A DNA stretch of 64,000 nucleotides from an uncultured Bacteroidales bacterium (GCA_947168665.1 CAMVMX010000001.1:124001-188000), one strand, 5' to 3'; numbered from the stretch's first letter, positions 8,534 to 17,535 are shown. Notes: a model not told the origin generated them from the sequence alone. A program made the numbers and translations.

Positions 8534-10447
8534 TTATTTTGTGAGGATTACAGGTGTTTGGGCCAGTTTCTTTTGGTTGGCCACGGTCTGGCGGAAACAG
8601 GGCCAATCGTTGACATCGTAGACTCGCTTGCCCAAAAGCGCGCTCTCGGCAAAGGTGAGCGTGTCACCTTCCATCCAGTACTGGCAGCCGAAGCTGGCAG
8701 CGGGATTTGCCACCCCGTTGATAAAGGGGAAATGGAGATGCTTGTAGACCGCGGGCAACTTGACGGTCTCCTTGATTTCCACCAGCCGCGAACAGGCGTC
8801 GGCAAAAGGCTGTGTGCGGGTCTCAGGTGTCACGTCGAAGTAAAGGTGGCTCATGGCGCGACTGAAGAAGTTGCGAGCCGAAAGGGGGGTAAAAACAAGG
8901 GTGTTCTTGTCAAGAACCGCGTAGTGGGGGATGGAAAAGTGGTAGGTGATGGTGACAGGCTGGTCAAGATAGCGGTCGTTGTCAGTATGCTGTATCTTGG
9001 TGATACGGGCGGCGGGAGCAATCTTAAGCAGTTCCAGCTCCATGTTGCGCATCCATTCGGCGGTGCGGCAGCTGAAGATGCGGCGCACGGCGGCATCGCT
9101 CTGTCCCTCGGCAGTGATGGATATAGTCCCGTCGAGAGTGCCGTCCTGCGCAATCTGGGTGCTGGCATTGATACGGACGTAGTGGTTCTCAGGTGCCGAG
9201 AGAGGAGTGTAGGCCAAATCAGCCCCCTGGGGCAGCCCGATCAGGTAGCCCTGCTGCTGCTCGGCGCTGGACCACAGCTCGCGCACATTGGGCACCCATG
9301 TGGGGTCGAGCATCTCAAATGTACCATTGCGATGCTGCACGGCACACACGCTGTGGTTAAACTGGTCGGCGGGTATGCGGTCAATCCGCTCATGGGCCAT
9401 AGTCATGGCGGCATAGGCCTTGAAGCCGGCGGCGCGGAGCATGGTGACCAGCATGCCGGCCTTGTCCTTGCACACTCCACAACGGTCGGTAAAGTTCATC
9501 TGGGCATTGTGGAGCGTGTAGCCCTCGCCCTGTCCCATGCTGATGCCGGCATAGCGGATATTGTCGGCTACCCAGTGGGTGAGGATGGCTATGCTGTCCT
9601 GCTCGCTTTTAGCGGTGCGGAGCAGCTCGTTGACTTTGGCCTGCACCTCGGGCGTGGGGACGAAACTGCCATAGTCCTCATTCACACCGTAGAACCATAC
9701 CGACTTGGCTTGCCAGTCAGGACTGGTGCTGAGCAACAACTTGGGCTGGATGTCGTTGTCGGCCAGGGTGCGCGGCTCGCGTTTCAGGGGAACGATATTG
9801 TCCTTGGTGAAGGTATATACAGTGCGCCCATCCTGCATGGTGCTGTCAACCCTTACTCCGCAGCCTTCAGTGGGGTTGCAGTTGTAAAGTTCAAAACGGA
9901 GGTTCTTTTCACTCGGCACCGAGACTTGATACACTTTCTTGTTCACATTCACTGTGCTCCAGAAAGGGACGATGTCATAGAAATGGCCGCGCATGGGGGG
10001 GATGTACTTCTGGTCGTCATCTTCGCTGCCAAGCAGGGCATAGGTGAACCCTTTGCGATAGGTGACTGTCTCCACCTCGTCGCCGGGGTCGAGGTGTCCT
10101 ATTTGCACCATCTTCTGGCTGGCCCCCCAATAGATGAGGCGCGCCGGTGCCACATAGTCGTACACACGCAACAGCACGTCTTCGGTGGTCCCGTCAGCAT
10201 GGTGCAGCAACACCTGCCGGAACTCGACGTAAGCCGAGAGAGGGTCATAGTCTATGGTGGCGGTGGCCAAGTCTTTGCAACCGGCATAGTCGTCGGCCCG
10301 TACACGCTGGTGGTTGATGACGTGGGACAGACCCGACTCCTCCATAACCACGGAGGTACTGTCGTAAATGACGGTTTTGTGCTGCGCCACGGCGGGCAGT
10401 GCCAAAGCTGTCAGCACGGCTGAAATAAATAGGCTTTTGTGCTTCAT
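8534..10447 (-). CDS. Exported DUF3857 + transglutaminase-like protein
   Basis: 637 residues with signal peptide MKHKSLFISAVLTALALPAVAQ. Residues ~50-220 fit DUF3857, ~260-380 the transglutaminase-like core, and the rest a C-terminal beta domain as in DUF3858-type proteins. The cysteine is in FTDRCGVCKDKAGMLVTMLRAAGFKAY, the histidine likely in FNHSVCAVQ, and the aspartate in FEMLDPTW, so the Cys-His-Asp triad looks complete. This family is common in Bacteroidetes periplasm; substrates are unknown. It is first in the operon with 7096-8505 and 7013-7099, driven from a TATCTTTG box at 10481-10488. Confidence 0.8.
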   Translation of the reverse strand: MKHKSLFISAVLTALALPAVAQHKTVIYDSTSVVMEESGLSHVINHQRVRADDYAGCKDLATATIDYDPLSAYVEFRQVLLHHADGTTEDVLLRVYDYVAPARLIYWGASQKMVQIGHLDPGDEVETVTYRKGFTYALLGSEDDDQKYIPPMRGHFYDIVPFWSTVNVNKKVYQVSVPSEKNLRFELYNCNPTEGCGVRVDSTMQDGRTVYTFTKDNIVPLKREPRTLADNDIQPKLLLSTSPDWQAKSVWFYGVNEDYGSFVPTPEVQAKVNELLRTAKSEQDSIAILTHWVADNIRYAGISMGQGEGYTLHNAQMNFTDRCGVCKDKAGMLVTMLRAAGFKAYAAMTMAHERIDRIPADQFNHSVCAVQHRNGTFEMLDPTWVPNVRELWSSAEQQQGYLIGLPQGADLAYTPLSAPENHYVRINASTQIAQDGTLDGTISITAEGQSDAAVRRIFSCRTAEWMRNMELELLKIAPAARITKIQHTDNDRYLDQPVTITYHFSIPHYAVLDKNTLVFTPLSARNFFSRAMSHLYFDVTPETRTQPFADACSRLVEIKETVKLPAVYKHLHFPFINGVANPAASFGCQYWMEGDTLTFAESALLGKRVYDVNDWPCFRQTVANQKKLAQTPVILTK

Positions 10448-10480
10448 ATTATACGTTTATTTTCGCTCTTTTTGAAAGTG

Positions 10481-10488
10481 CAAAGATA
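10481..10488 (-). promoter_or_regulatory. Predicted -7 box for the transglutaminase operon
   Basis: TATCTTTG on the minus strand, 33 nt upstream of the ATG at 10447. Confidence 0.6.
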
Positions 10489-10540
10489 CACTTTTTTTGT
10501 GGATTGCGGACTCCTTACAGCATATTAAAATAAAAAAATG

Positions 10541-10548
10541 TATTTTTG
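10541..10548 (+). promoter_or_regulatory. Predicted -7 box for the DUF4421 gene
   Basis: TATTTTTG, matching TAnnTTTG. It ends only 10 nt before the ATG at 10559, so the mRNA leader should be nearly absent. It also argues against the upstream in-frame ATG at 10538. Confidence 0.6.
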
Positions 10549-10558
10549 CATCGTATTT

Positions 10559-11713
10559 ATGAAACGCCATATACTATCAATATTACTGTTATTCATAACT
10601 TTCCGCTGCGTTATGGGGCAGGAGCCTGTCGCGCTGCAGCCCCCAGACACCGCTGACGTGGCACTCCAGCCCAAACCCAATATCCTGGCCCGCACTTGGG
10701 ACTGGTTCAGCCGTTGGCGCGACAAGGCGCAAATCAGCGGCTACGAACCCGGCTATGTCGGCTACCCCAAAGGGCTTCCCTGGGTGGTTGGGCTCTATGG
10801 CTACATGGCGCTGACCAATGTGGACATGCACCTGCCCAACCTCACCGACGGCAGCTACTTCGACATCCACAACTCCACCGGACTCTCGTCCAAACTCTCC
10901 GCCGGCATCTACTACACCGGCTGGGGCATCAGCTTCGGCCCCCGCCTCAGCAACAAGTCCAATTTCTACTTCGACTTCTCCTCCTACGGACGGGTGTTCG
11001 GTTTCGACATCAAGATAGACAACTACAAAAACCTCCACAGCCAAATAGAATGGGACACCCGCGATGCCGAATCGCCATTGAACGGGGTGGTCAAGGGGTT
11101 GAAAGGCCCCGAAATGATACTGCTGGAGCTGAATACCTACTGGGTCTTCAACGCCCGCAAATTCTCCTACTCATCCGCCCTCTCGCAAACCACCTGGCAG
11201 CGCCGCAGCGCCGGGAGCTTGATAGCGGGCCTCACCTACAACGCACTCTATACAGGCTATGACGCCGACTTCTTCAACCAGATGGCCCTTGACCAATCCT
11301 ATTATGCCGACACTCTCCACGTCCTGAGCCACAACGCGCTGGCCGGCATCGGCTATGCCTACAACAAAGTGTGGGACGACGGCAAGTGGATGCTCCACGC
11401 CTCGCTGCTCCCCATGGTGCGGTGGTCGTTCTATAATGCAATCGACATCAATCCCAAAGGCAACCTTTCCGACTGGCCCGAAAAATACCGCCAACTCTAC
11501 GAGCAGAAAGTCGCCGAGCTGAAATCCAATGCCGCCATCAGGCGGCTTTCGCTGGCCGGAATGGCACGCCTGGCCGCGTTCTGGAACATCAGCACCCGCT
11601 GGGTAGCCGGTGCCACCTGCACCGTATCCAACTACTGGGGCGGCTACCGCGACGGCTTAAAACTCACCAACTTCGATGCCATAGCCATGATCTACGGGGC
11701 ATTCCGGTTTTAG
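10559..11713 (+). CDS. DUF4421-like outer-membrane beta-barrel protein
   Basis: 384 residues from the ATG at 10559, which starts a signal peptide (MKRHILSILLLFITFRCVMGQ). An earlier in-frame ATG at 10538 overlaps the promoter and is rejected. The mature part alternates aromatic strands and turns, for example YYTGWGISFGPRLSNKSNFYFDFSSYGR and VFGFDIKIDNYKN, and ends with a strand finishing in phenylalanine (IYGAFRF), the usual C-terminal signal of an outer-membrane barrel. The pattern resembles the Bacteroidetes family DUF4421. No enzyme motif is visible. It is monocistronic and convergent with the Lnb-like gene 50 bp downstream. Confidence 0.6.
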   Translation: MKRHILSILLLFITFRCVMGQEPVALQPPDTADVALQPKPNILARTWDWFSRWRDKAQISGYEPGYVGYPKGLPWVVGLYGYMALTNVDMHLPNLTDGSYFDIHNSTGLSSKLSAGIYYTGWGISFGPRLSNKSNFYFDFSSYGRVFGFDIKIDNYKNLHSQIEWDTRDAESPLNGVVKGLKGPEMILLELNTYWVFNARKFSYSSALSQTTWQRRSAGSLIAGLTYNALYTGYDADFFNQMALDQSYYADTLHVLSHNALAGIGYAYNKVWDDGKWMLHASLLPMVRWSFYNAIDINPKGNLSDWPEKYRQLYEQKVAELKSNAAIRRLSLAGMARLAAFWNISTRWVAGATCTVSNYWGGYRDGLKLTNFDAIAMIYGAFRF

Positions 11714-11763
11714 CGCTCCCTTTCATCCCCGTCCTGCTGCACAACACGCCGCCGCGTGTCCCG

Positions 11764-12930
11764 TCACCGTGCGCTTCCGCCACGCAACTGCGACAACAGG
11801 CGGACTATCAACATCAGCGCCACCGGCAGCAATGCAGCGTTGAGCCGCTGCGGCAAAGGGGCCAGCGTCATGACTGCGGCATAAAGCAGCATTACCACTT
11901 GTGCCAAGACCACCCACCGATTGCTCTTCTCTGCCCGGATGGCAAAATAGAGAAACAGGGGCGACGCCCACATCACATTCAAGTTCATCTTAGTGCAGTA
12001 ATGGTCCGTGCCGAACCACAAGAACAAGGCCAGCACCGAAAGCACCGTCACCACTCCGAACAGCAGTCGGTCCATCCAGCGCAGATTCCACCCTTTGCGC
12101 CATTCGGCAAAAGTCAGTGCCAGCACAGCCAGGAACGCAATCCAAAACACCAGCGTGGGCGACACACTGCGGCGCGCTTCGGCCCGCGAGTCCTGCAGCA
12201 GCTGCACCGCATGATCGGCCACCCGCTCGCCGCTTCCGGCACGCGTCAGCGTGTCCAGCTGCCCCATCATCATCAATGGCGCGAACATATATTCATAGTT
12301 GCTGCACTGCCGGTCGCAACGCACACCCAGCGCCATGTCGATGGCCAAGCGCCACCACAGCAGCGTCCCCTCCGTCGACTGGTACAAGATGTCGCGGTAA
12401 GAGAGGTTGGTATCCGTCGTCCTTTCGGGACTCAGCCGGTCATGAGCCAAACTGCCCTCCACCATGTCGCGCACACGCGTGGCGCAGTTGTCGCGGAAAA
12501 AGTCATACATATAATAGCGGTACTCAGGCAGATAGTTCGTCTCCAGCATCAAGTACATATTGTTCACCTCCTGGGCCGAAAGCCTGAGACGCTGCTCCCA
12601 CACGGCCCGCCCTTCGAAATAATACTCCGCCACAAAATCGGCAAAACTGCTGCGGCTCAGGCAGTAGTTGAGCTTGCCACGGGCAAACGACCAATAAAAG
12701 TGGGGGGCATCGAAATCAAACGTGCCGTAATTATAGACCAAATCCACGCCGCGCACTGTGTCGCAAATCCTTATGGCCGAATGGCCGAAAGCCGTATAGA
12801 ACTCATCGCCCGCGCCGCAGGTCAGCACACTGGCGTAGGCCGAGTCGGACAAAGGGCGCTGCCCCTCACCCTCGGCACATGCCAGCAACGGCAGCAGCGT
12901 CATTGCTGCAAGCAGAAAAAACCTCTTCAT
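11764..12930 (-). CDS. Lnb-type lipoprotein N-acyltransferase (DUF4105 family)
   Basis: 388 residues with a signal peptide (MKRFFLLAAMTLLPLLACA), an N-terminal periplasmic domain of the DUF4105/Lnb_N family (~residues 28-240) and several C-terminal membrane segments (~255-375). Conserved family marks are LTCGAGDEFYTAFGHSAIRI, YNYGTFDFDAPHFYWSFARGKLNYCL and FFRDNCATRVRD. The His of FGHSAI and the Cys of DNCATR are the likely catalytic pair. From established work on Bacteroides, Lnb acylates the N-terminal cysteine of lipoproteins in place of Lnt, which fits the many lipoproteins in this window. The family link is firm; the activity of this copy is inferred. Confidence 0.75.
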   Translation of the reverse strand: MKRFFLLAAMTLLPLLACAEGEGQRPLSDSAYASVLTCGAGDEFYTAFGHSAIRICDTVRGVDLVYNYGTFDFDAPHFYWSFARGKLNYCLSRSSFADFVAEYYFEGRAVWEQRLRLSAQEVNNMYLMLETNYLPEYRYYMYDFFRDNCATRVRDMVEGSLAHDRLSPERTTDTNLSYRDILYQSTEGTLLWWRLAIDMALGVRCDRQCSNYEYMFAPLMMMGQLDTLTRAGSGERVADHAVQLLQDSRAEARRSVSPTLVFWIAFLAVLALTFAEWRKGWNLRWMDRLLFGVVTVLSVLALFLWFGTDHYCTKMNLNVMWASPLFLYFAIRAEKSNRWVVLAQVVMLLYAAVMTLAPLPQRLNAALLPVALMLIVRLLSQLRGGSAR

Positions 12931-12966
12931 CTTCAGACTGGAATATTATCAATCGTGTGGTTAAAA

Positions 12967-13974
12967 TCATTTTTCCGAAACATGCACATCCACCTGCGGG
13001 AATGGAATCGAGATATTGTGGGCATAGAAAGCGTTATAGATATTCTCGCGGATGCGCATCCAGAGCGTCCAATAGTCCTCCGTCTTCACCCATATCCACA
13101 CAGCCACATTCACCGAACTCTCCGCCAGCTCGCTCACCGCCACCACCGGGGGCTTGGGTTCGCGCAGCACCAGCGGATCGGCCATCACCACATCCATCAG
13201 CACCTCCTTCACCTTCTCCAAGTCCGACCCGTAGGCCACACTGGCCACCACGTCCAGACGAATCATATCCTCCTTCGTATGGTTAATCAGGCTCTTGTTG
13301 GAGAGTTCGCTGTTCGGTATCACGATAACGCGGCCGTTGAAAGGCTTCATCATCGTGTGGAAAATCCTGATTTCCTGAATATAGCCCTTAAAGTTGCCAC
13401 ACTCAATATAGTCGCCCACCTTAAACGGTTTCATCAGCAGGATAATCACCCCGCCGGCAAAGTTTTGCAGCGTGCCCTGCAACGCCATGCCGATAGCCAA
13501 ACCCATGGCGCCCAACAGGGCAATGAACGACGTGGCCTTGATGCCCACCACATCCATCGCCATGATGATAATCATGGCCTTCAGCAGCACATCCACCAGC
13601 GAACCGAGAAAACTCTTCAGCGACGGCTCGGCATTGCGGCGGTCCAGCCCACGCACAATCACCTTCTTCAACATCTTGGCCAGCTTCATGCCCACCCAGA
13701 GAATCAAGATGGCAATCAGCAGTTTGGGCACAAACCCCACCGTCATTTCCGTCAGGGCCCTCATGCCGTCGCGCAGCAGGGTGTTCTCGCCCGTCACAAC
13801 ATCTTTCAGGTCGGACAGGTTCATATTCTTCAGACTGTCCGAAATCGTCTGCGTGATGCTGTCCGTAGTCATCAAGTTCTGGGCAAACTCATCTTTGGGC
13901 ACCTGCGGGGGTTTGCCCTGCCCCATGGCCGCTGCCGTCAGCAGCGAAGACTCTTTTTCATCTATCAATAACAT
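12967..13974 (-). CDS. MscS-family mechanosensitive channel
   Basis: 335 residues from the ATG at 13974. The open frame runs to 14097, but that part lies over the cupin promoter and reads as low-complexity, so the later start is preferred; one at 13926 is also possible. Three membrane segments are visible: VPKLLIAILILWVGMKLA, DVLLKAMIIIMAMDVVG, and the pore helix FIALLGAMGLAIGMALQGTLQNFAGG. The pore helix is followed by the MscS beta domain (FKVGDYIECGNFKGYIQEI, VIPNSELSNKSLINHT). It releases solutes on hypo-osmotic shock at the inner membrane. An unusual 45-residue hydrophilic N-terminal stretch precedes TM1. Confidence 0.9.
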   Translation of the reverse strand: MLLIDEKESSLLTAAAMGQGKPPQVPKDEFAQNLMTTDSITQTISDSLKNMNLSDLKDVVTGENTLLRDGMRALTEMTVGFVPKLLIAILILWVGMKLAKMLKKVIVRGLDRRNAEPSLKSFLGSLVDVLLKAMIIIMAMDVVGIKATSFIALLGAMGLAIGMALQGTLQNFAGGVIILLMKPFKVGDYIECGNFKGYIQEIRIFHTMMKPFNGRVIVIPNSELSNKSLINHTKEDMIRLDVVASVAYGSDLEKVKEVLMDVVMADPLVLREPKPPVVAVSELAESSVNVAVWIWVKTEDYWTLWMRIRENIYNAFYAHNISIPFPQVDVHVSEK

Positions 13975-14043
13975 AAAACGCGAAATTAATGGTTTGAAAA
14001 CGCACTTTGAGGGGAAAAAGTATGCCATGCGCGAAAAAAAACG

Positions 14044-14051
14044 TACCTTTG
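14044..14051 (+). promoter_or_regulatory. Predicted -7 box for the cupin gene
   Basis: TACCTTTG matches TAnnTTTG; the ATG of the cupin gene is at 14077. Confidence 0.6.
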
Positions 14052-14076
14052 CAAAATCCAAAAAAAAGCACTCAAC

Positions 14077-14409
14077 ATGATTATCGATTTTGAACACATA
14101 GAATTAAGCGTCATGCCCCACTTCAAAGGGGGCGAAGGCGACACCAAAATGCACACCTTTTTCGACGGCACAAACAAAATCATGCGCGGCATACTTGACC
14201 CCGGCTGCACCATCGGCTACCACCTCCACGACACCAGCAGCGAAATCATCTTCATCGTCAGCGGGCAGGCACGCTGCCTCTACGACGACGGCCAGGAGCT
14301 GCTCGGCCCCGGCCAGTGCCACTACTGCCCCAAAGGCCACAGCCACAGCCTCATCAACGCCTCGCCTGCCGAACCACTGGTGTACCTTGCCGTCGTAGCC
14401 GAACAATAA
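14077..14409 (+). CDS. Small cupin-domain protein
   Basis: 110 residues, a single cupin_2 barrel. Metal-binding motif 1 is in GYHLHDTSSEIIFIVSGQA (H-x-H, E) and motif 2 in CPKGHSHSLIN. No other domain is present, so it may be a small isomerase, dioxygenase-like or sugar-binding protein; the reaction cannot be told. The 34-bp gap to the next lipoprotein gene suggests one transcript. Confidence 0.8.
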   Translation: MIIDFEHIELSVMPHFKGGEGDTKMHTFFDGTNKIMRGILDPGCTIGYHLHDTSSEIIFIVSGQARCLYDDGQELLGPGQCHYCPKGHSHSLINASPAEPLVYLAVVAEQ

Positions 14410-14443
14410 CCCACCCTCAAACCAACCTAAAATCCACTGCCCA

Positions 14444-15298
14444 ATGAAAAGAGCCACACTAATCCTCATCGCGGCCACACTCCTCGTTGCAGCCTGCCGC
14501 CAGCCCCAACCCCAGCCCGAAACCCTCGTCCCGCTGCCCATCCACACCCTGTACGGACACAGCACTTTCGAACTCACCACCCGCGACACCATCCCCTTTG
14601 TCGAGGGCAATTACCTCGATGTCGACAACGAGTTCACACTCCATTGGCCCTCGCTCGACTCCTTCCCGCCAGCCACCTGCCGCGCCCTGATCCGCATGGC
14701 CTTTGACGACAGCACCTCCCCCACCCTGCAGGAGGCCGGCCGCCGCTTCCTGGCCCGCACATGGGTGGAGGACGACGACTACATACAAGAGCTGGGCATC
14801 ACCGCCCGCCGTCCCATCGACTCGGTGCTGCACTACCCCTACAACAGTGCCGTGGTCAATGCCGACATGCGCCAGGACAGCAACCTGCTCCACTTCTCGG
14901 TCCACACCGAACACACGCTGGCCTACGCCCCCCACGGCTCCTACGCCTCCCATTCGCTCATCGTGGACCGCACCTCGGGCGCCATCATCCAACTGCACGA
15001 CCTTATCGACACCACCGGCATCGGGCGTCTGCTGCTCCGCGCACTTGCCGAAGTGCCCTCGAACCACGAAAACGGCGACCCCACCGAGTGCCTCTCCGAC
15101 GTTTACCGCCAATGCCTGCCCGCTCCCGACGGCTTCAGCATCGACAGCACCCGCTCCTCCATCACCGCCTTCTACAACATCTACAGCGTGCAGAGCTACG
15201 GCTGCGGCATGCTTTTTGTCGACATGCCCGTCAGCTGGCTGGCCGGCCAGAAAGTGCTGACCCCCTACGGCAAGAAGGTTTTCCGACAGGCGCAATAG
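14444..15298 (+). CDS. DUF3298/RsiV-like lipoprotein
   Basis: 284 residues. The N-terminus MKRATLILIAATLLVAACRQ carries an SPII lipobox (LVAAC, cysteine near residue 18), so it is a lipid-anchored envelope protein. The body has an N-terminal beta domain (FELTTRDTIPFVEGNYLDVD) and a C-terminal part with SHSLIVDRTSGAIIQLHDLID and ALAEVP. This order, a DUF4163-like domain followed by DUF3298, occurs in RsiV and in many Bacteroidetes lipoproteins. No sigma factor is adjacent, so an anti-sigma role is not supported. Confidence 0.55.
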   Translation: MKRATLILIAATLLVAACRQPQPQPETLVPLPIHTLYGHSTFELTTRDTIPFVEGNYLDVDNEFTLHWPSLDSFPPATCRALIRMAFDDSTSPTLQEAGRRFLARTWVEDDDYIQELGITARRPIDSVLHYPYNSAVVNADMRQDSNLLHFSVHTEHTLAYAPHGSYASHSLIVDRTSGAIIQLHDLIDTTGIGRLLLRALAEVPSNHENGDPTECLSDVYRQCLPAPDGFSIDSTRSSITAFYNIYSVQSYGCGMLFVDMPVSWLAGQKVLTPYGKKVFRQAQ

Positions 15299-15452
15299 CG
15301 GATTTTGACAAGTGGGCACCCCCTGCCCAAACAACCTCAAACAGCACTAAACCAGCATTTTCAGCGCACAAATACTGCTCCTATCCCGCTCGTTCATCGC
15401 AAATTTAACGATGAACGAGCGGGATAGGCACATTTCCCGAATGTGGAAAAGG

Positions 15453-15845
15453 TTAATGAACCGAGCTTCTGGCGGACTTGCGGGGAGTATATTGAAGTTT
15501 CACCAATCTGTACGACTCGGCAGTGAGCTGACACAGCAGGGCCTGGTCGGCCACGGCGGAAGGGTCGCCGTCGGGTGCGGCAACGGTCACCCCAATCCAG
15601 TGTTTGTGCGACATGTTATACGGGTCGCCGATGCAAGGGTGTCGTTCCTTCAGTCCCGCTACACGGTCGGGCTGGCATTTGAGGGTGACGATGGTGAAAC
15701 TGTCGGTGTCGAAGAACGAGAACATGTGGCCGCAGACGTAGAATGCCAGCACCCCGGCGGCGGCCTTGAAGGCCCCGAAGGGCATACGTTCCTCGACATC
15801 GTCGCCCAGCGAGAGGCAATAAGCGCGGTAGTCTTCTATATTCAT
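15453..15845 (-). CDS. MmcQ/YjbR family protein
   Basis: 130 residues. The start MNIEDYRAYCLSLGDDVEERMPFG, the central FKAAAGVLAFYVCGHMFSFFD, and KCQPDRVAGLKERHPCIGDPYNMSHKHWI match the MmcQ/YjbR family, a small cytosolic fold with a double-wing DNA-binding-like shape. No biochemical role is established. It follows 54 bp after the MBL hydrolase gene, possibly cotranscribed. Confidence 0.85.
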   Translation of the reverse strand: MNIEDYRAYCLSLGDDVEERMPFGAFKAAAGVLAFYVCGHMFSFFDTDSFTIVTLKCQPDRVAGLKERHPCIGDPYNMSHKHWIGVTVAAPDGDPSAVADQALLCQLTAESYRLVKLQYTPRKSARSSVH

Positions 15846-15899
15846 TGCTGGAGTATGCGGGAATCATCGGCTTCCCGGCCGGGAAGCGGCAGCCGGAAA

Positions 15900-16769
15900 T
15901 CAGAGTTGGATGAAGGGGTCGTGGCAGTGGGCGTCGCAGAAGATGTAGTCTTTCTGGCCGGCGAGGGCGAGGATGTGTTTGCGGGTGACGACGGCGGTGC
16001 GGGGGTCCTGGTCGTAGCGGGCGCAGAAGTCGGGATGCTGCAGCTGGAGGTCCTGGGCATGGATGATGTCGCCCGCCAGCAGGCAGTTGCCCACGAGGAA
16101 GAGGCTGTGGCCCGGCGTGTGGCCCGGCGCGGGCATGGTTTGCACCAGTCCATCGAAGAGTTGGGCACTATCGGCAAACGTAACAACCCGACCGCTGTAG
16201 GCCTGTTGCACCTGCGCCCAGAGGTCGACCATGCGGGCCATGGCCCCATCGGGGGTGCAGGCTGCATTTTCCGTCGACGACACATAGAGGGTGGCGTTGG
16301 GGAAGGTGGCCTGGCCGTCGGTGAGCAGTCCGCCAATGTGGTCGCCATGCAGATGGGTGAGGCACACGGCGTCGACATCGGCCGGGGTGCGGCCGAGGGC
16401 TTCGAGTTTTTGCAACAGTGTGCCGCCCGCCTGTGGGCCGAGCCCGGCATCGAACAGGATGGTGCGCTTGGGGGTTAAGGCCAGGAAGGTGTTGATGGCG
16501 CTGGGGGTGCTGGCTGCGGGCATCAGCTGGAGGAGCAGCGAGTCGTCGAAGGAGCCGACAAAAAGGTCGCGCGACATCTCGTTGGCCACGTCCTGGAGGG
16601 CAACGACTTGGAGGGTGTCGTTCACGGTGTAGGTGGTCACCCCGGGTTGCAGTTCTTGGGGCTGGGCGGAGGTGGTGTCGGCGGGGGTGGTGTCGGCAGC
16701 GTGGTTGCCACAGGCTGCAAAGAGTATTGTCAGCATGGCGGCTGTTGCTTTGAGGATTTTGGTTTTCAT
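15900..16769 (-). CDS. Lipoprotein MBL-fold metallo-hydrolase
   Basis: 289 residues. The N-terminus MKTKILKATAAMLTILFAACG is an SPII signal (FAAC). Metallo-beta-lactamase fold motifs are CLTHLHGDHIGG (HxHxDH), MPAPGHTPGHSLF, LLAGDIIHA, and a terminal FCDAHCHDP. The pattern is that of quorum-quenching or general MBL hydrolases with two zinc ions. Being lipid-anchored, it acts outside the inner membrane. Substrate unknown. It lies between the MmcQ and YdeI-like genes on the same strand. Confidence 0.85.
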   Translation of the reverse strand: MKTKILKATAAMLTILFAACGNHAADTTPADTTSAQPQELQPGVTTYTVNDTLQVVALQDVANEMSRDLFVGSFDDSLLLQLMPAASTPSAINTFLALTPKRTILFDAGLGPQAGGTLLQKLEALGRTPADVDAVCLTHLHGDHIGGLLTDGQATFPNATLYVSSTENAACTPDGAMARMVDLWAQVQQAYSGRVVTFADSAQLFDGLVQTMPAPGHTPGHSLFLVGNCLLAGDIIHAQDLQLQHPDFCARYDQDPRTAVVTRKHILALAGQKDYIFCDAHCHDPFIQL

Positions 16770-16790
16770 GGGATTAACGATGTTTATTGT

Positions 16791-17138
16791 TTATGACTGT
16801 TTGTTTCTTGCTGCTGCTTGTTTGCCTGCCGGGGTCATAAGGCCGCGTTGTTCGAGGTCGGTGACCCGGGCAAGGTTCGTTTCGGTCCAGTGGCTGTTCT
16901 TGCGCCGGGGTGAGATGCGTTGCGCCAGTCGTCCGTCGGGCAACCGCTTGAGTGTAGAGTCAATCCAGCCAAAACAGAGTGCCTCCTCTACAACGGCGAG
17001 GTATGAGAGCGCGCACGGCATGGCAGATTTGCCCCGGTAGGTGGCCACCCAGCAGTGATGCGCCGTAGTATGGTTCGCCTCTAACCACCGACGCAGCTGC
17101 CCGCGTCCGCTGTATTCCAAAAGAATGTCTATCTCCAT
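16791..17138 (-). CDS. YdeI/OmpD-associated family protein, C-terminally short
   Basis: 115 residues, against ~190 in most relatives. It contains CWVATYRGKSAMPCALSYLAVVEEALCFGWIDS and RISPRRKNSHWTETNLARV, the core of the YdeI family (once called bacteriocin-protection proteins). It stops soon after LMTPAGKQAAARNKQS, so the usual C-terminal helical half is missing. It may be a natural short form or a truncated gene. A TATCTTTG box lies at 17170-17177. Confidence 0.8.
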   Translation of the reverse strand: MEIDILLEYSGRGQLRRWLEANHTTAHHCWVATYRGKSAMPCALSYLAVVEEALCFGWIDSTLKRLPDGRLAQRISPRRKNSHWTETNLARVTDLEQRGLMTPAGKQAAARNKQS

Positions 17139-17169
17139 TATCGGCAGGATTCAATGTCAAAACATGCTG

Positions 17170-17177
17170 CAAAGATA
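17170..17177 (-). promoter_or_regulatory. Predicted -7 box for the YdeI-like gene
   Basis: TATCTTTG on the minus strand, 32 nt from the ATG at 17138, with GCAAAAAG at the -33 region. Confidence 0.55.
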
Positions 17178-17229
17178 CAACTTTTTGCTGATATCTTGTT
17201 ATTTTTTACATATATGAGAAAAAAGCCGT

Positions 17230-17424
17230 AACAACGGAGGGGTCTGCTGCGTGGAGGCCTACGGCAACTATTGGTCGTCTACACCCGGAAGCTCCAACCT
17301 CGCATAGTACCTCGGCTTCAGTTCCAGCGGAGTGGGTGTGGACGACAGCGGCCGTGCCTTGGCCAATCCGTCCGGCTTGTCCAAGATTTATGATTGTGCG
17401 TGCAGGAGGGCAATCACAGGATAA
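17230..17424 (+). pseudogene. Remnant of a FISUMP-type surface protein C-terminus
   Basis: One plus-strand frame reads AYGNYWSSTPGSSNLA, then a stop (17305-17307), then YLGFSSSGVGVDDSGRALANPSG. The order G-x-YWSS ... A-x-x-L-x-F-x-S is characteristic of the C-terminal strand pair of the Fibrobacter succinogenes major paralogous (FISUMP) domain, common in Bacteroidetes surface proteins. There is no start codon, and an in-frame stop, so this is a decayed fragment. The final residues do not match the usual R-x-G-x-VR ending. Confidence 0.55.
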
Positions 17425-17461
17425 TGAGTACTACGTTCTATTGCAGAACCATTTGCATTGG

Positions 17462-17509
17462 TTTTAATTACTAATTAAAAGGAGTTTTAATTGGCAATTA
17501 AAACTTTTT
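17462..17509 (+). repeat. Tandem AT palindromes upstream of an ATPase remnant
   Basis: Two related palindromes lie side by side: 17462-17480 (TTTTAATT arms, spacer ACT) and 17483-17505 (10-bp arms, spacer GGC), the second followed by five T. They could be operator sites, a terminator or a recombination site. They stand directly before the DUF4143 ATPase fragment. Confidence 0.6.
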
Positions 17510-17535
17510 GTTGGTCTGGATTTTAGAACCAGTAT

